From JBMOUD01 sp049319665 (GTDB lineage Bacteria > Pseudomonadota > Gammaproteobacteria > Enterobacterales > Enterobacteriaceae): a stretch of DNA of 64,000 nucleotides. Numbering within the stretch: position 1 is the first letter of the stretch; the number at the start of each line of letters is the position of its first letter. Made by a program: the position numbers and the translations under genes. Below the pieces are notes generated by a model, which saw only the letters and a program-made list of their open reading frames with translations, had not been told where the DNA came from and made no database searches. The DNA is taken from contig NZ_JBMOUD010000004.1 in assembly GCF_049319665.1 (NCBI RefSeq), positions 62,001-126,000 of the forward strand, in the 5' to 3' direction. This document shows positions 53,300 through 62,678 of the stretch, piece after piece.

Positions 53300-53386
53300 G
53301 CGATGGTGGCGGAATTGGTAGACGCGCTAGCTTCAGGTGTTAGTGTTCTTACGGACGTGAGGGTTCAAGTCCCTCCCTTCGCACCA
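53300..53386 (+). tRNA. tRNA-Leu (CAG), copy 2 with acceptor mismatch
   Basis: 87 nt, CCA encoded, anticodon CAG. It differs from copies 1 and 3 in the acceptor stem: GCGATGG pairs with CCTTCGC leaving a U5-U68 mismatch, while 7-66 is a normal G-C. It could still fold and function; possible lower stability. Confidence 0.96.
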
Positions 53387-53443
53387 AGCTGGTGATATAA
53401 ATCGACGTAGTAAAATCAACGCAATAAGAAAGAAATCATCTGT

Positions 53444-53530
53444 GCGAAGGTGGCGGAATTGGTAGACGCGCTAGCTTCAGGTGTTAGTGTTCTTACGGAC
53501 GTGAGGGTTCAAGTCCCTCTCTTCGCACCA
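53444..53530 (+). tRNA. tRNA-Leu (CAG), copy 3
   Basis: 87 nt, CCA encoded, anticodon CAG; nearly identical to copy 1 apart from TGTTCTT versus TGTCCTT in the variable arm. Spaced 57 nt after copy 2, so likely processed from the same precursor. Confidence 0.98.
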
Positions 53531-53624
53531 CATGATTCTTTCCACGTCTTCAGTTTGTAGAATCCCACACCGATATATCCTTTTTAAGCATCCTGTCTGC
53601 TGCTGTTGTGATCAGCAGGACAAA

Positions 53625-53639
53625 GTTGTCATTAATTAC
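53625..53639. repeat. Inverted copy of the 52908-52922 repeat
   Basis: GTTGTCATTAATTAC is the exact reverse complement of 52908-52922. The two ends enclose the 732-bp tRNA-Leu segment. An additional hairpin (CTGCTG...CAGCAG) lies just inside. The right end touches the next gene's stop codon. Confidence 0.8.
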
Positions 53640-53920
53640 ATCAAATTAAAGTTAACCGATACCGCCGCAATCCCACCTGCCAGCGCCATAAATGAAGGCA
53701 ACAACACATAATGTCTGAGTTTGCTGTTAAACAACATCAGCAATGTTGCCAGCATAGAAACGATCACCAAGACGCGCAGTTGACCAAGGCTAAGATTCGC
53801 CAACGCCAGGAATGGCAGCAATGCACAAGGCAACAATACGCCCCAGGCACTGGCAAGGCGCTTACCTAAACACCAGCTGACTCCCCATAAACCACATGCT
53901 GTAACCATCGCTGCAATCAT
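53636..53920 (-). CDS. Small inner membrane protein, DUF1435-like
   Basis: From ATG 53920 the product has 94 residues with three hydrophobic segments; LASAWGVLLPCALLPFLALA and SKLRHYVLLPSFMALAGGIA follow the DUF1435 pattern of enterobacterial small membrane proteins. An upstream in-frame codon at 54025 would give 129 residues with an extra segment; GGGG about 9 bp upstream favours 53920. The stop lies inside the right repeat copy (53625-53639). Function unknown. Confidence 0.7.
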   Translation of the reverse strand: MIAAMVTACGLWGVSWCLGKRLASAWGVLLPCALLPFLALANLSLGQLRVLVIVSMLATLLMLFNSKLRHYVLLPSFMALAGGIAAVSVNFNLM

Positions 53921-54143
53921 GTTGTTACCCCACCCAAAAACGATAATGATAACCAATATCATATAATAGCTTTTCTCATTACGCATTATTTTCAGCATAA
54001 ATCCATATCGCGAATTCGATGTCACTATTTTGTCTTTAATATCAATTAACTAGATAAAAATCAGCAGGGAGAATGTGGCTTTTTGAGGTGTAATTCATGG
54101 CCTGTCGATGAAAAAACAGGCCATTATTAGGTATGACAGGGTT

Positions 54144-54255
54144 TATACCCAAAATAATTGGCGTTGCATCAAGGCGGCAAGGGAATACATCCCGATGAGC
54201 TTACTTAGGTAAGTGATTCGGGTAAGTAACCGCAGGCAACGTCAAGTATGATGGT
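54144..54255. repeat. ERIC element downstream of dhaKL-type gene
   Basis: About 112 bp beginning TATACCCAAAATAATTGGCG. It keeps the ERIC core (GAGCTTACTTAGGTAAGTGA with CCCGAT and TCGGGT flanks). It lies immediately after the DAK stop, where it could form a transcript-end hairpin. The 336-bp gap 53,921-54,256 holds nothing else clear. Confidence 0.85.
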
Positions 54256-54256
54256 T

Positions 54257-55912
54257 TTACTTAGCTAATGCCGCAAAGACCTCTTCAATGGCAACCGCCC
54301 CCGGATCTTTCACGCCTTTTAAGCTCGCGCTGCTCAGGTAAGATGAGCGACCCGCGTTGGCTTTCTTCATCGTTGAGGTGGCCTTCGCCCCTTTGGCTGC
54401 CGCTGCCGCCGCCGCTTTTATATCACCTGGTTTATGGTGCAGAGCCTCAAGCGCCGGTTGCAAGGCATCGATCAAGGTACGATCGCCCAGATCCGCGCCG
54501 CCGTAATGTTTCATTCTGGCTAGCCCAAACAGTAAGGACTCGGACAACTCGCTACCTTCACTGACTTTTTGTCCGGCTGCAGTAAAGAAGATAGACATTA
54601 ATACGCCGCTAGAACCGCCCATCACCGTCGCCAGACGATCGCCGATAACGTTAAATAATGCGGCCAGATCGTTTAACGGTAATTTTTTCTCTTTATGCAG
54701 ATCCAGCACATCTTTCGCTCCTGAAGCAAACGTCGAACCGGTATCGCCATCGCCCACTTTAGCATCGAGTTTATTCAGCTCACCTTCCAGTCCAACCAAC
54801 GTTTTGGCGACCGTTGCCACAATTTCGCCGACCTGCTTGTTAGCCGAGGCTTTTACTTTGCCTTTCTCGGCAATTTTTTTGGCTTTCACAGTAGGTAATG
54901 CCTGCAGCTTCACCAACGGCTGCCATCCGGCCACTTCGACCTCGGCCAGCAGTGCCTGCTCAAAAGCTTTGTTCAGCACAATAGCTGACAAGGAGAAACC
55001 TTTCATATCCAATGCACTGACTAACGCCGCCGGGCCAATCAGATAACGAATGGCCGGTTCCAGGTCGGAATGCACTAACTCTTTAGTGATCTGGCTCATT
55101 TCTAGCGGAGAAACGCCGCCTAAATTGTTCACCAGCACCGCCAGTTTGTCTTTTTTCTTCAACGACGCTTGTAGCTTCTCGACCATTTTGGCGATGATTT
55201 TTTTACTGTTGTGCGTCTTGATGATCGACACGCCCGGCTCGCCGTGAATACCTAATCCCAGCTCGACATGGCCGTTAGCAATGCGCGATGCCCCATCGTC
55301 GTCAGCAACATCGCCCGGCAAGTGGCAACCGGTCATCGCCACGCCAATGCTGCGGGTTGCTGCAATCGCCTGCTGAGCAAATTCGGTAACCTGTTGCAAG
55401 CTCTGTCCATGTTCGGCGGCATAACCGGCAATTTTATGCACCAATGCTGTTCCCGCAATACCGCGTGGCTGCTTGTTATCTGGCAAGGAGATATCGTCAG
55501 ACACCATCACCAGTTCAACGTCGTAACCGAGAGTTTTGGCTTTCTCAGCCGCCAAACCAAAGTTCAGGCGATCGCCGGTGTAGTTTTTGACGATCAACAG
55601 ACAGCCCGCTTTGCCGGTTACTGCCACAATCGCACTGAGTACCGCATCCACACTAGGAGAAGCAAAAACATCACCGCATACTGCCGCGGTCAACATGCCT
55701 TTACCGACAAAACCAACGTGTGCAGGTTCATGGCCGGAGCCACCGCCGGAGATCAACGCGACCTTTTTCTTATCCCAATCGCTACGCACCACCACTCGAA
55801 TTGCCGTATCCGCATCCAGCTTGGCCAGATTCTTAAAGGGTGATGTGAGTATCGCCCCTTCAATCACATCATTAATCAGATTCTTGCGGTCATTCATAAA
55901 AAATGTAGACAT
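54257..55912 (-). CDS. ATP-dependent dihydroxyacetone kinase (DhaK-DhaL fusion)
   Basis: Phosphorylates dihydroxyacetone to DHAP for glycolysis. The 551 residues fuse a DhaK domain (about 1-330: LISGGGSGHEPAHVGFVGKG and the substrate-binding His in ELGLGIHGEPG) with a DhaL domain (about 360-551: LDAKVGDGDTGSTFASGAKD, nucleotide-binding GGSSGVLMS). The single-chain form uses ATP rather than the PTS, unlike E. coli DhaKLM. No glycerol dehydrogenase or PTS partner is adjacent. Confidence 0.94.
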   Translation of the reverse strand: MSTFFMNDRKNLINDVIEGAILTSPFKNLAKLDADTAIRVVVRSDWDKKKVALISGGGSGHEPAHVGFVGKGMLTAAVCGDVFASPSVDAVLSAIVAVTGKAGCLLIVKNYTGDRLNFGLAAEKAKTLGYDVELVMVSDDISLPDNKQPRGIAGTALVHKIAGYAAEHGQSLQQVTEFAQQAIAATRSIGVAMTGCHLPGDVADDDGASRIANGHVELGLGIHGEPGVSIIKTHNSKKIIAKMVEKLQASLKKKDKLAVLVNNLGGVSPLEMSQITKELVHSDLEPAIRYLIGPAALVSALDMKGFSLSAIVLNKAFEQALLAEVEVAGWQPLVKLQALPTVKAKKIAEKGKVKASANKQVGEIVATVAKTLVGLEGELNKLDAKVGDGDTGSTFASGAKDVLDLHKEKKLPLNDLAALFNVIGDRLATVMGGSSGVLMSIFFTAAGQKVSEGSELSESLLFGLARMKHYGGADLGDRTLIDALQPALEALHHKPGDIKAAAAAAAKGAKATSTMKKANAGRSSYLSSASLKGVKDPGAVAIEEVFAALAK

Positions 55913-56153
55913 AGCCTCGGATCCTTTAGCGTTTGCATGAAGTCATCAGTTATCCAAATATAACGAAGAAAAGATAGCACGGCGGAAAACGACCGGGTTG
56001 CCTGGAAGAGCGAAAACCATCTGATTGATAACAACCAGACATTGCTAACTGGGCAAGAAACATCGAGAGAAAAATAAGACAGGTCACCCGACGATTAATA
56101 CTAGCCGTCGGGTGAATAATTATCAGAAGGGAAAACCTAGCTTGTGAGCCTAA

Positions 56154-57830
56154 TCAGAAAATCTGTGACATATTCAGTTGACTCATCAGCAACGCGTTAT
56201 CGCTGTAGTCAACCGGGATAGCAACCACCGCAGGGCCTTGCACATCCATCGCCGCACGCAGCGTTGATTCCAGCGTTTCAGATGAGGTCACCGAAAAGCC
56301 TTTAGCGCCAAAGGCTTCGGCATAAGCTTTGAAATCAATCGGACCAAATTGAATGCCTGAGGTACGGTTGTATTTCTTCTCTTCCTGGATTGCCACCATG
56401 TTATAGGCTTCATCCACCCAGATAATATGCAGCATATTGATGCCAAGACGCACCGCCGTTTCCAGCTCCATGCTCGATTGCATGAAACCACCGTCGCCCG
56501 ACACCGATACCACTTTACGGCTTGGATCAACCAAGGCTGCGCCAATCGCCCAAGGCAGCGCGACGCCCATGGTTTGTTGACCATTAGAGATCAATACCTG
56601 ACGCGCACGGAAGCTATATAAGTAGCGGGCAATCCAGATATGGAAGCTGCCCATATCTACGCACAGGGTGACATCGCTGTTGACGATATCCTGCATCGCA
56701 CGCACCAAACGTAACGGGTGAATCGCAAACTGAGACAAATTTTGGCCTTTCTGTGCCAACAACCGACGTTGTTCACTGCGATCGGCAAGAATAGAAGCCG
56801 AGGTGGTGCTTAGTTCAAACGCTCGCGGCACCAGATCTGTCAGTAAATCAATGGTATCAGCGATGTCCCCAATCAGTTCAACATCAGGCTGATAGTCGCT
56901 ATCGGCTTCAGCTGGCATCACATCAATATGTACCAATTCAGCGCTGCCATTACTCCATTTTTCTGGTTCGTATTCAACCGGGCTATAACCGATGGTCACG
57001 ACTAAGTCAGCCTGTTGCAACAAGCGGTCACCCGCCTGATTGTTAAACAGGCCAACGCGGCCAGCAAAACGGGTAAAGTGCTCTTGATCGATAACACCTG
57101 CGGCCTGATAAGTACTGGTTACTGGCAGTTTGCTTTTTGCTAACAGGCGGCGAATCGCTTCGGCATTACGTGGCTGGCTGGCCATTAATCCCAACAACAA
57201 CACCGGATTTTTCGCTTTTTCCAACGCATCCGCCACTTCACGTACTGAAGAGAGCGGCGCGCTACCTAATGTCGGTGGGCGAACAGTCAGTGCATGACCA
57301 TAGGCCGGTTCATTAACGATATCCATCGGCAGGCTGATAAATGCCGCGCCAGGACGGCCAAACTCTGCGGCGCGGAAACCGTTAGCCAGCACTTCGGATA
57401 TCGCCGATGGCGAGGTCACTTCTGCCGAATATTTAGTTACCGGTTTAAATATGCTGACGGTGTCCATTGTCTGGTGGACTTGTTTGAGGTGATGAGCGCG
57501 TTTTACCGCCCCACCTAACGCCACCATCGGATCGCCTTCGGAGTTAGCCGTTGCTACGCCAGTTACCAAATTCGAACAACCAGGCCCAGAGGTCACCAAC
57601 GCCACCCCAGCTTTACCGGTTAAACGCCCGACCGCCGTTGCCATAAAAGCAGCATTGGCTTCATGACGCACAGGCACGGTGATAATTGAAGAATCCACGA
57701 GTGAATCAAAGACGCGGTCGATTTTTGCGCCCGGGATCCCAAAGACATGTTTTACGCCCTGTGCTTCTAATTGCGCGACAACCAGATCCGCACCACATTT
57801 CCACTCTTTGTTTTGTTCAGGATTTTTCAT
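56154..57830 (-). CDS. budB: Acetolactate synthase, catabolic
   Basis: Thiamine-diphosphate enzyme condensing two pyruvates to alpha-acetolactate for acetoin formation. The 558 residues have the catalytic Glu in PVRHEANAAFMATAVGR, the TPP motif SGDGGFMQSSMELETAVRLG followed by the Asn of YNMV, and no clear anabolic FAD signature. It lies 89 bp downstream of budA on the same strand, forming budA-budB; budC (diacetyl/acetoin reductase) is not in the window. Divergent budR should induce it at acid pH and with acetate. Confidence 0.96.
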   Translation of the reverse strand: MKNPEQNKEWKCGADLVVAQLEAQGVKHVFGIPGAKIDRVFDSLVDSSIITVPVRHEANAAFMATAVGRLTGKAGVALVTSGPGCSNLVTGVATANSEGDPMVALGGAVKRAHHLKQVHQTMDTVSIFKPVTKYSAEVTSPSAISEVLANGFRAAEFGRPGAAFISLPMDIVNEPAYGHALTVRPPTLGSAPLSSVREVADALEKAKNPVLLLGLMASQPRNAEAIRRLLAKSKLPVTSTYQAAGVIDQEHFTRFAGRVGLFNNQAGDRLLQQADLVVTIGYSPVEYEPEKWSNGSAELVHIDVMPAEADSDYQPDVELIGDIADTIDLLTDLVPRAFELSTTSASILADRSEQRRLLAQKGQNLSQFAIHPLRLVRAMQDIVNSDVTLCVDMGSFHIWIARYLYSFRARQVLISNGQQTMGVALPWAIGAALVDPSRKVVSVSGDGGFMQSSMELETAVRLGINMLHIIWVDEAYNMVAIQEEKKYNRTSGIQFGPIDFKAYAEAFGAKGFSVTSSETLESTLRAAMDVQGPAVVAIPVDYSDNALLMSQLNMSQIF

Positions 57831-57919
57831 TGCTTGGTCTCTCTAAAATAGAATTTGCTTGTCACTCAGCAGCATTAGCTTTTAATAACGCGTGATTTTA
57901 ATAGCCTGCATTTCAAGGA

Positions 57920-58702
57920 TTAGCTTTCAACGGCACGGATGGCTTCGTTGAGGTTTTCAGGCGATAAATCGGCGTTTTTAAAATCTTGGTCTTTCGGGAA
58001 ATCAACGATCAGTTTTTCAATAGTGCCGAAGGTCAGTTTTCCGCTTAGCACTTGGTAATCCAGCACATGGCCGCCGCTTTCACGCTGGTCAGTAATAAAA
58101 TGTTCGTGGTAACCCGCCACGTTGACCCCTTGCATATACTCAGGGGTACGGAAGCCAATCAGCACGCCTTCACGCGCTTTAATATGGAAAATTGGCTGCT
58201 GTTCTACTGCCTGTAACATCGGCTTATAAGGACGGGTTTGCTTTGGTACTGTGCGGGTATCAACCAGACTGAAATTACCTTCGATACGCAAGGCACAGAA
58301 CAGATTGTCACTGCGAACATGCTCATCAATGATTTGGTGGATCTCTTCGCGACTATGCAAACGATCAATGTGGTATTCGTCGGTTGGATTAAAGAAAGTC
58401 ATCACGGCGAAAGGGGTTTTCTGATCGGGCGCTGCACGGCGCGCGGTGCCATCTGCACGCAGTTGGAAGATATTGCTGTCGAAGGCTATCAGCTCACCGT
58501 CAAGGTCGTTAAATGTCCCCAGACCGAAGTCACCGTGCTCAAGCAGCTCGGTCATGGTGGTATTGCCTTCATAAACGCCACTGAGTAGCGCGCTCATCAA
58601 TGAGACTTGATAAATAACGCTCTCCGGGTGTTCTTGTTGGTAACGCATGGCACTTTTGGCGATATTTTCCACACAAGAACAGCCGTGAAGATGGGATTTC
58701 AT
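57920..58702 (-). CDS. budA: Alpha-acetolactate decarboxylase
   Basis: Converts alpha-acetolactate to acetoin, limiting acidification in mixed fermentation. From ATG 58702 (GGAG upstream), 260 residues; the Zn-binding His pattern is in GYHEHFITDQRESGGHVLD, and YMQGVNVAG precedes it. The codon at 58756 gives a longer N-terminus but has no matching Shine-Dalgarno. First gene of the bud operon, divergent from budR. Confidence 0.95.
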   Translation of the reverse strand: MKSHLHGCSCVENIAKSAMRYQQEHPESVIYQVSLMSALLSGVYEGNTTMTELLEHGDFGLGTFNDLDGELIAFDSNIFQLRADGTARRAAPDQKTPFAVMTFFNPTDEYHIDRLHSREEIHQIIDEHVRSDNLFCALRIEGNFSLVDTRTVPKQTRPYKPMLQAVEQQPIFHIKAREGVLIGFRTPEYMQGVNVAGYHEHFITDQRESGGHVLDYQVLSGKLTFGTIEKLIVDFPKDQDFKNADLSPENLNEAIRAVES

Positions 58703-58807
58703 GGTAAGGCTCCAATAAGAATTGTTTAACCATTTCTTATTAGATGTTGACTCCATTCAGTTCACAGTTCCAATATAGACATCTATACTCTTTGAGACGT
58801 TTTTGAT

Positions 58808-59674
58808 ATGGAACTGCGCCATCTTCGCTATTTCGTCACGGTCGCCCAAGCGGGCAATTTTACCCGCGCCGCAGAACAGCTGGGTATTTCCCAGCCTCCC
58901 CTTAGCCAACAGATCCAGCGGCTAGAACATGAAATCGGTGCGCCGTTGTTAAAACGCCTGACTCGTAGCATCGAACTGACGCCTGCCGGAGAAAGCTTAT
59001 TTCAAGATGCCTGCCAGATTTTGTCGTTAAGCGATGCCGCCGCTGAACGTGCCCGCAGCATCGCTCGCGGAATGAGGGGGGTGTTAAGAATTGGTTTTGC
59101 AGGTTCTACCGCGTTTAATCCACAAGTATTTTCTTTGCTGCATCGTTATCGCGAATCCCATCCCGACGTTGAGTTACACCCGAGCGAACAAGGCATGTCG
59201 ACGCTGTTAACTTCATTAGGGGAAAGCAAAGTGGACGTGGCGTTTATACGTTTACCCTGCCAACGCAGCCAGGAATTCAGCTATCAGGTGATTGATAACG
59301 AAGAGATGCTGGTAGCTTTACCCAACGGGCATCCGCTGAGTCAAAACGACAGCATTGCCTTAGCTGAACTTCAGCATGAAACACTGATCACCTTCCCACA
59401 AGATGTCGCACCAGGTTTATACAGCAGCATTATCAATGCTTGCATGGAAGCCGGATTCACACCAATTTTAGGCCAACAATCCCCGCAAGTGACCTCGGCA
59501 ATTAGCATGGTTGCCACCGGCTTCGGTTACGCTATCGTCCCGGCATCATTGAGCAAAATCGATCAAGGCCATGTCACCTTTTTGCCAATAAAAGACATTG
59601 CGCTGAAGACACAAGTCGCACTAGCCTGGCGACGGCACAGCAAAGCGGCACAACCCATGTTAAATTTGCTGTAA
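58808..59674 (+). CDS. budR: LysR-family regulator of acetoin operon
   Basis: LysR-type activator of 288 residues: HTH MELRHLRYFVTVAQAGNFTR with QLGISQPPLSQQIQRLEHEI, then a substrate domain (about 90-290). Divergent location 105 bp from budA matches BudR/AlsR of Klebsiella and Bacillus. Acetate is the expected co-inducer from family knowledge; a T-N11-A site by eye is not certain. No downstream gene on the same strand. Confidence 0.85.
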   Translation: MELRHLRYFVTVAQAGNFTRAAEQLGISQPPLSQQIQRLEHEIGAPLLKRLTRSIELTPAGESLFQDACQILSLSDAAAERARSIARGMRGVLRIGFAGSTAFNPQVFSLLHRYRESHPDVELHPSEQGMSTLLTSLGESKVDVAFIRLPCQRSQEFSYQVIDNEEMLVALPNGHPLSQNDSIALAELQHETLITFPQDVAPGLYSSIINACMEAGFTPILGQQSPQVTSAISMVATGFGYAIVPASLSKIDQGHVTFLPIKDIALKTQVALAWRRHSKAAQPMLNLL

Positions 59675-59855
59675 ATACGATGTGGCATCCACATCACATT
59701 TACAGGTTTGGTGCAGGTTCGGCCGCTTGTTAATAAACGAGAATATATCAGCATAGCCGAACGCACACGGCAAGATACGCTATTAAGAGTCAAAAGATTG
59801 AAGGTCAACGGATACTTGAATAGCTTCCCTGAACCTCATCAAGAACACCTTTCCT

Positions 59856-60914
59856 TTATATGGCCTGCCACTCGTTGATCAATGTATTGACCAATTCAGC
59901 GGCGGGCATTTCGCGAATCAGTGCTGCGCCTTGCCCGGCCCACTGGGCACCGTATCCATGATCCCCTTTGGCGGCGGCCGCGCTGGCAAGCGCTTTTCCT
60001 AATGCGTAGGTCAATGGATAAGGAGGAATATTCTCTTTGGCGATATCACGAGAAAAACGACAGAAATCATTATCAAGACAGCGGGCCGGCCGACCAGAGA
60101 TAGCCGATATCATCTGCGTATTAGTGGCTTGTTCGCTACGTAAAGCTTCACGATAGGCGTCATTGGCAGCAGACTCTGGACATAATACAAAAGCGGTACC
60201 CATCTGCACGCCAGCGACTCCCAGCGCCAGCATCGCCGCGATGCCTGCACCATCCATAATGCCGCCTGCGGCAATAACTGGCGTCGAGGTCACCTTCTTT
60301 ATCGCCTGTACCAGAGTAAAGGTGCTCATCTGTCGATCGTCATCGTGTAAATCAAACTGGCCACGATGCCCGCCCGCTTCATAGCCCTGCGCCACAATAA
60401 AATCGATCTGACTTTCGGCAATCAACTGCGCTTCACGCGGATCGGTTGCCGTGGCAAAAGTGATAATGCCTTGCGCTTTTAGCTGCGCAATAAAGGCGGC
60501 GGATGGCAACCCAAAGTGAAAACTCACCACATCAGGGCGCAAGGCCAACAACACCGCTAACATGCGTTGATTATCATGAAACGTCTGGTAAATTTCAGAC
60601 AACTCGACGGGTAATGCAGCCTTATAGCGACTAAAAAGCCCGGCAAAACGCTGTATCCATTTCTGCTCCAATGGTTCGTTTCGTTGTACCGCCCCGTGAC
60701 AAAACACATTTACATTAATCGGCCCAGAGGTTAGCGACTGCGTTTTTTTGATCATCGCCTCCGCTTGTTCCGGCGTAGACGCGCCCACGCTGATAGAACC
60801 CAGTCCACCAGCATTACTCACCGCGGCGGCAAGCTCAGGCGTCGATACGCCAGCCATCGGAGCCTGTACCAACGGATACTGCAAATTAAGAGTTTTACAC
60901 AACGCGGTTTTCAT
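59856..60914 (-). CDS. Nitronate monooxygenase / 2-nitropropane dioxygenase-like
   Basis: FMN TIM-barrel of 352 residues: LVQAPMAGVSTPELAAAVSN at the N-terminus, GYEAGGHRGQFDLHDDDRQM with the catalytic His, and the phosphate-binding PVIAAGGIMDGAGIAAMLALG plus GVQMGTAFVL. Members oxidise nitronates (such as propionate 3-nitronate) or are of unknown role. Single gene, between the bud locus and porin genes; the start is followed by no obvious operon partner. Confidence 0.9.
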   Translation of the reverse strand: MKTALCKTLNLQYPLVQAPMAGVSTPELAAAVSNAGGLGSISVGASTPEQAEAMIKKTQSLTSGPINVNVFCHGAVQRNEPLEQKWIQRFAGLFSRYKAALPVELSEIYQTFHDNQRMLAVLLALRPDVVSFHFGLPSAAFIAQLKAQGIITFATATDPREAQLIAESQIDFIVAQGYEAGGHRGQFDLHDDDRQMSTFTLVQAIKKVTSTPVIAAGGIMDGAGIAAMLALGVAGVQMGTAFVLCPESAANDAYREALRSEQATNTQMISAISGRPARCLDNDFCRFSRDIAKENIPPYPLTYALGKALASAAAAKGDHGYGAQWAGQGAALIREMPAAELVNTLINEWQAI

Positions 60915-61097
60915 TTTTCTTATACCTGCTTGAACTCAATGTAGGGTGGTTCATAAAATCTCTTACCCAGACATAAAGATCAACGCCGTTCGCCAAATGA
61001 ACATGAAAGATCAACGACGCCGCAGCGGAGGAGTTTTTGAAAACAGCAAATATTGCGACGAGAGAGGATATTGGCGGAATATCACGGATATAAAAAA

Positions 61098-61119
61098 GCC
61101 AGTGCATTGCTGCACTGGC
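61098..61119 (-). terminator. Rho-independent terminator of porin 1
   Basis: GCCAGTGCA / TGCACTGGC with a 4-nt loop; six T on the minus strand follow, about 28 bp after the porin stop. Confidence 0.92.
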
Positions 61120-61146
61120 CTTTGACGCTATCCGATAAATCCAGGA

Positions 61147-62277
61147 TTAGAAATCGTAGAACACGGTAACGAAGGTTTGATCTGGCTGCTTATCGCTTGA
61201 TGCTGTGAAGGTACGCTCAACATACACAGACAGACCGTAACCAATGGTGGTACCCACACCCACGTAAGTGTGGTTCGCATGGTAATCGTCTTGGCCTTTC
61301 AGCTGTAAGGAGTCAACCGCAACGTAAGGCTGGATAGATTTCAGGTAATGCTTGTCGATGTTGAAGGTATAGCCACCGAACGCTTCCAGGCCATAGCCGC
61401 TACCCGCGAAGTAACGACTTAAAGTCGTATGCTGGCTTGGTATGAAATCTTTGTAGTAGCTGGCAGTCGTCACCAAATACCAGTTGTTCGGTGTCCAGGT
61501 CAACGCGGTACCAGACAGCTGCTGGTGATACTCTTTCTCGTTATTACCAGCATCTTTCATGTAAGCATCAGTCAGACTGTATGCACCGCTCAAGGTCAGG
61601 TCTTTAGTAATTTTATAATCCAGACCCAAGCCACCACCGTTAGTACGACGGTAGTTCAAACCGCTCCCATCAGGAAGTTCACTTTGTGGCAACAGATAGT
61701 TAGCCGTCAGCGTTACTGGGCCAAAATCGTTGGTATATTTGATACTGTTCTTCGCACGGCCACCGCCATCATAGCTAGGGTTGATCCCCATAGAATCGCC
61801 AGAGGCAAGACCATCGTTATCCCAAACGTCACTTTTAATCCCGATGACAGAATAATAAACACCGTATTGTTGACCATAGGTCAAGGTACCGAAACGGTCG
61901 TCTTTAACACCTGCGTATAATTGACGCTTGTTCTTGATATTGCTGCCTTCTGGATAACGACCATCCATGCCCAGCAGATGAGCCATGTTTACACCCAGCT
62001 CATAATAGCCGATGAAAGAAGTGTGATCGTCGAGCTTGTAGTCAGCGCCGAACTTGAAACGAGAACCGCCATCGTGACCTTTACGGGCATCACCTTTGCC
62101 ATTGTTATTAAATGACCACTCAGGACGGATACTTCCGCCGACGGTCAGGCTCAGAGGAGCCAACAAAGAGTTGCTCTGAGGATTTTTATCTAAAACTGTA
62201 ATCGCAGCCTGCGCATTTGCAGACAGCGCGGATAAAACCACGCCGCCAATCATCATTGATGTAGTAAACTTGCTCAT
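61147..62277 (-). CDS. Outer membrane porin, paralogue 1
   Basis: Outer-membrane beta-barrel of 376 residues. Signal peptide MSKFTTSMMIGGVVLSALSA, cleavage near AQA-A (about residue 24). The mature part is rich in alternating aromatic strands and ends in FYDF with the terminal Phe needed for BAM targeting. The domain looks like a Gram-negative porin, with DGGSRFKFGADYKLDDHTSF, GVKDDRFGTLTYGQQYGVYY and YRRTNGGGLGLDYKITKDL. Solute is unknown. A homologue lies 401 bp upstream. Confidence 0.88.
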   Translation of the reverse strand: MSKFTTSMMIGGVVLSALSANAQAAITVLDKNPQSNSLLAPLSLTVGGSIRPEWSFNNNGKGDARKGHDGGSRFKFGADYKLDDHTSFIGYYELGVNMAHLLGMDGRYPEGSNIKNKRQLYAGVKDDRFGTLTYGQQYGVYYSVIGIKSDVWDNDGLASGDSMGINPSYDGGGRAKNSIKYTNDFGPVTLTANYLLPQSELPDGSGLNYRRTNGGGLGLDYKITKDLTLSGAYSLTDAYMKDAGNNEKEYHQQLSGTALTWTPNNWYLVTTASYYKDFIPSQHTTLSRYFAGSGYGLEAFGGYTFNIDKHYLKSIQPYVAVDSLQLKGQDDYHANHTYVGVGTTIGYGLSVYVERTFTASSDKQPDQTFVTVFYDF

Positions 62278-62678
62278 AAAATCACCCTGTCTTTTGTTTT
62301 ATTATTTTGTTTCTTGATTAAACGTGGCATTTCGCCACTGACAGAGATTTAACATAGCCGGGTCAGGCGGAAAAGAATAAATTCAGCGAGGCTTGTCACC
62401 ACACTGCAATATTATCGCTCGCAAATCATCCATTAATATTTCAATACGTAACTATTTGAAATAAAAAAACAAACGCAGGGTTGTTTTATGCCCGTTGCGG
62501 TCATTTTTAAATCAAACCGGGCATTCAAGAAAGTTCAATTGTGAAATAATTAATAACAAATAATGATAATTCTATTACGGCTGGAAACGCCAAAATTACG
62601 CCTGAAATAAATTAACTCACTTGATTATATACACCTGATTATATTCTCAACATTTTAATAACATGGCGTTTTATGAGA

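Noticed and set aside
53156..53395. 79-codon open frame with repeated VAELVDALASGVSVLTDVRV
   Set aside because: It is translation through two tRNA-Leu genes; the repeat is the tRNA sequence itself.
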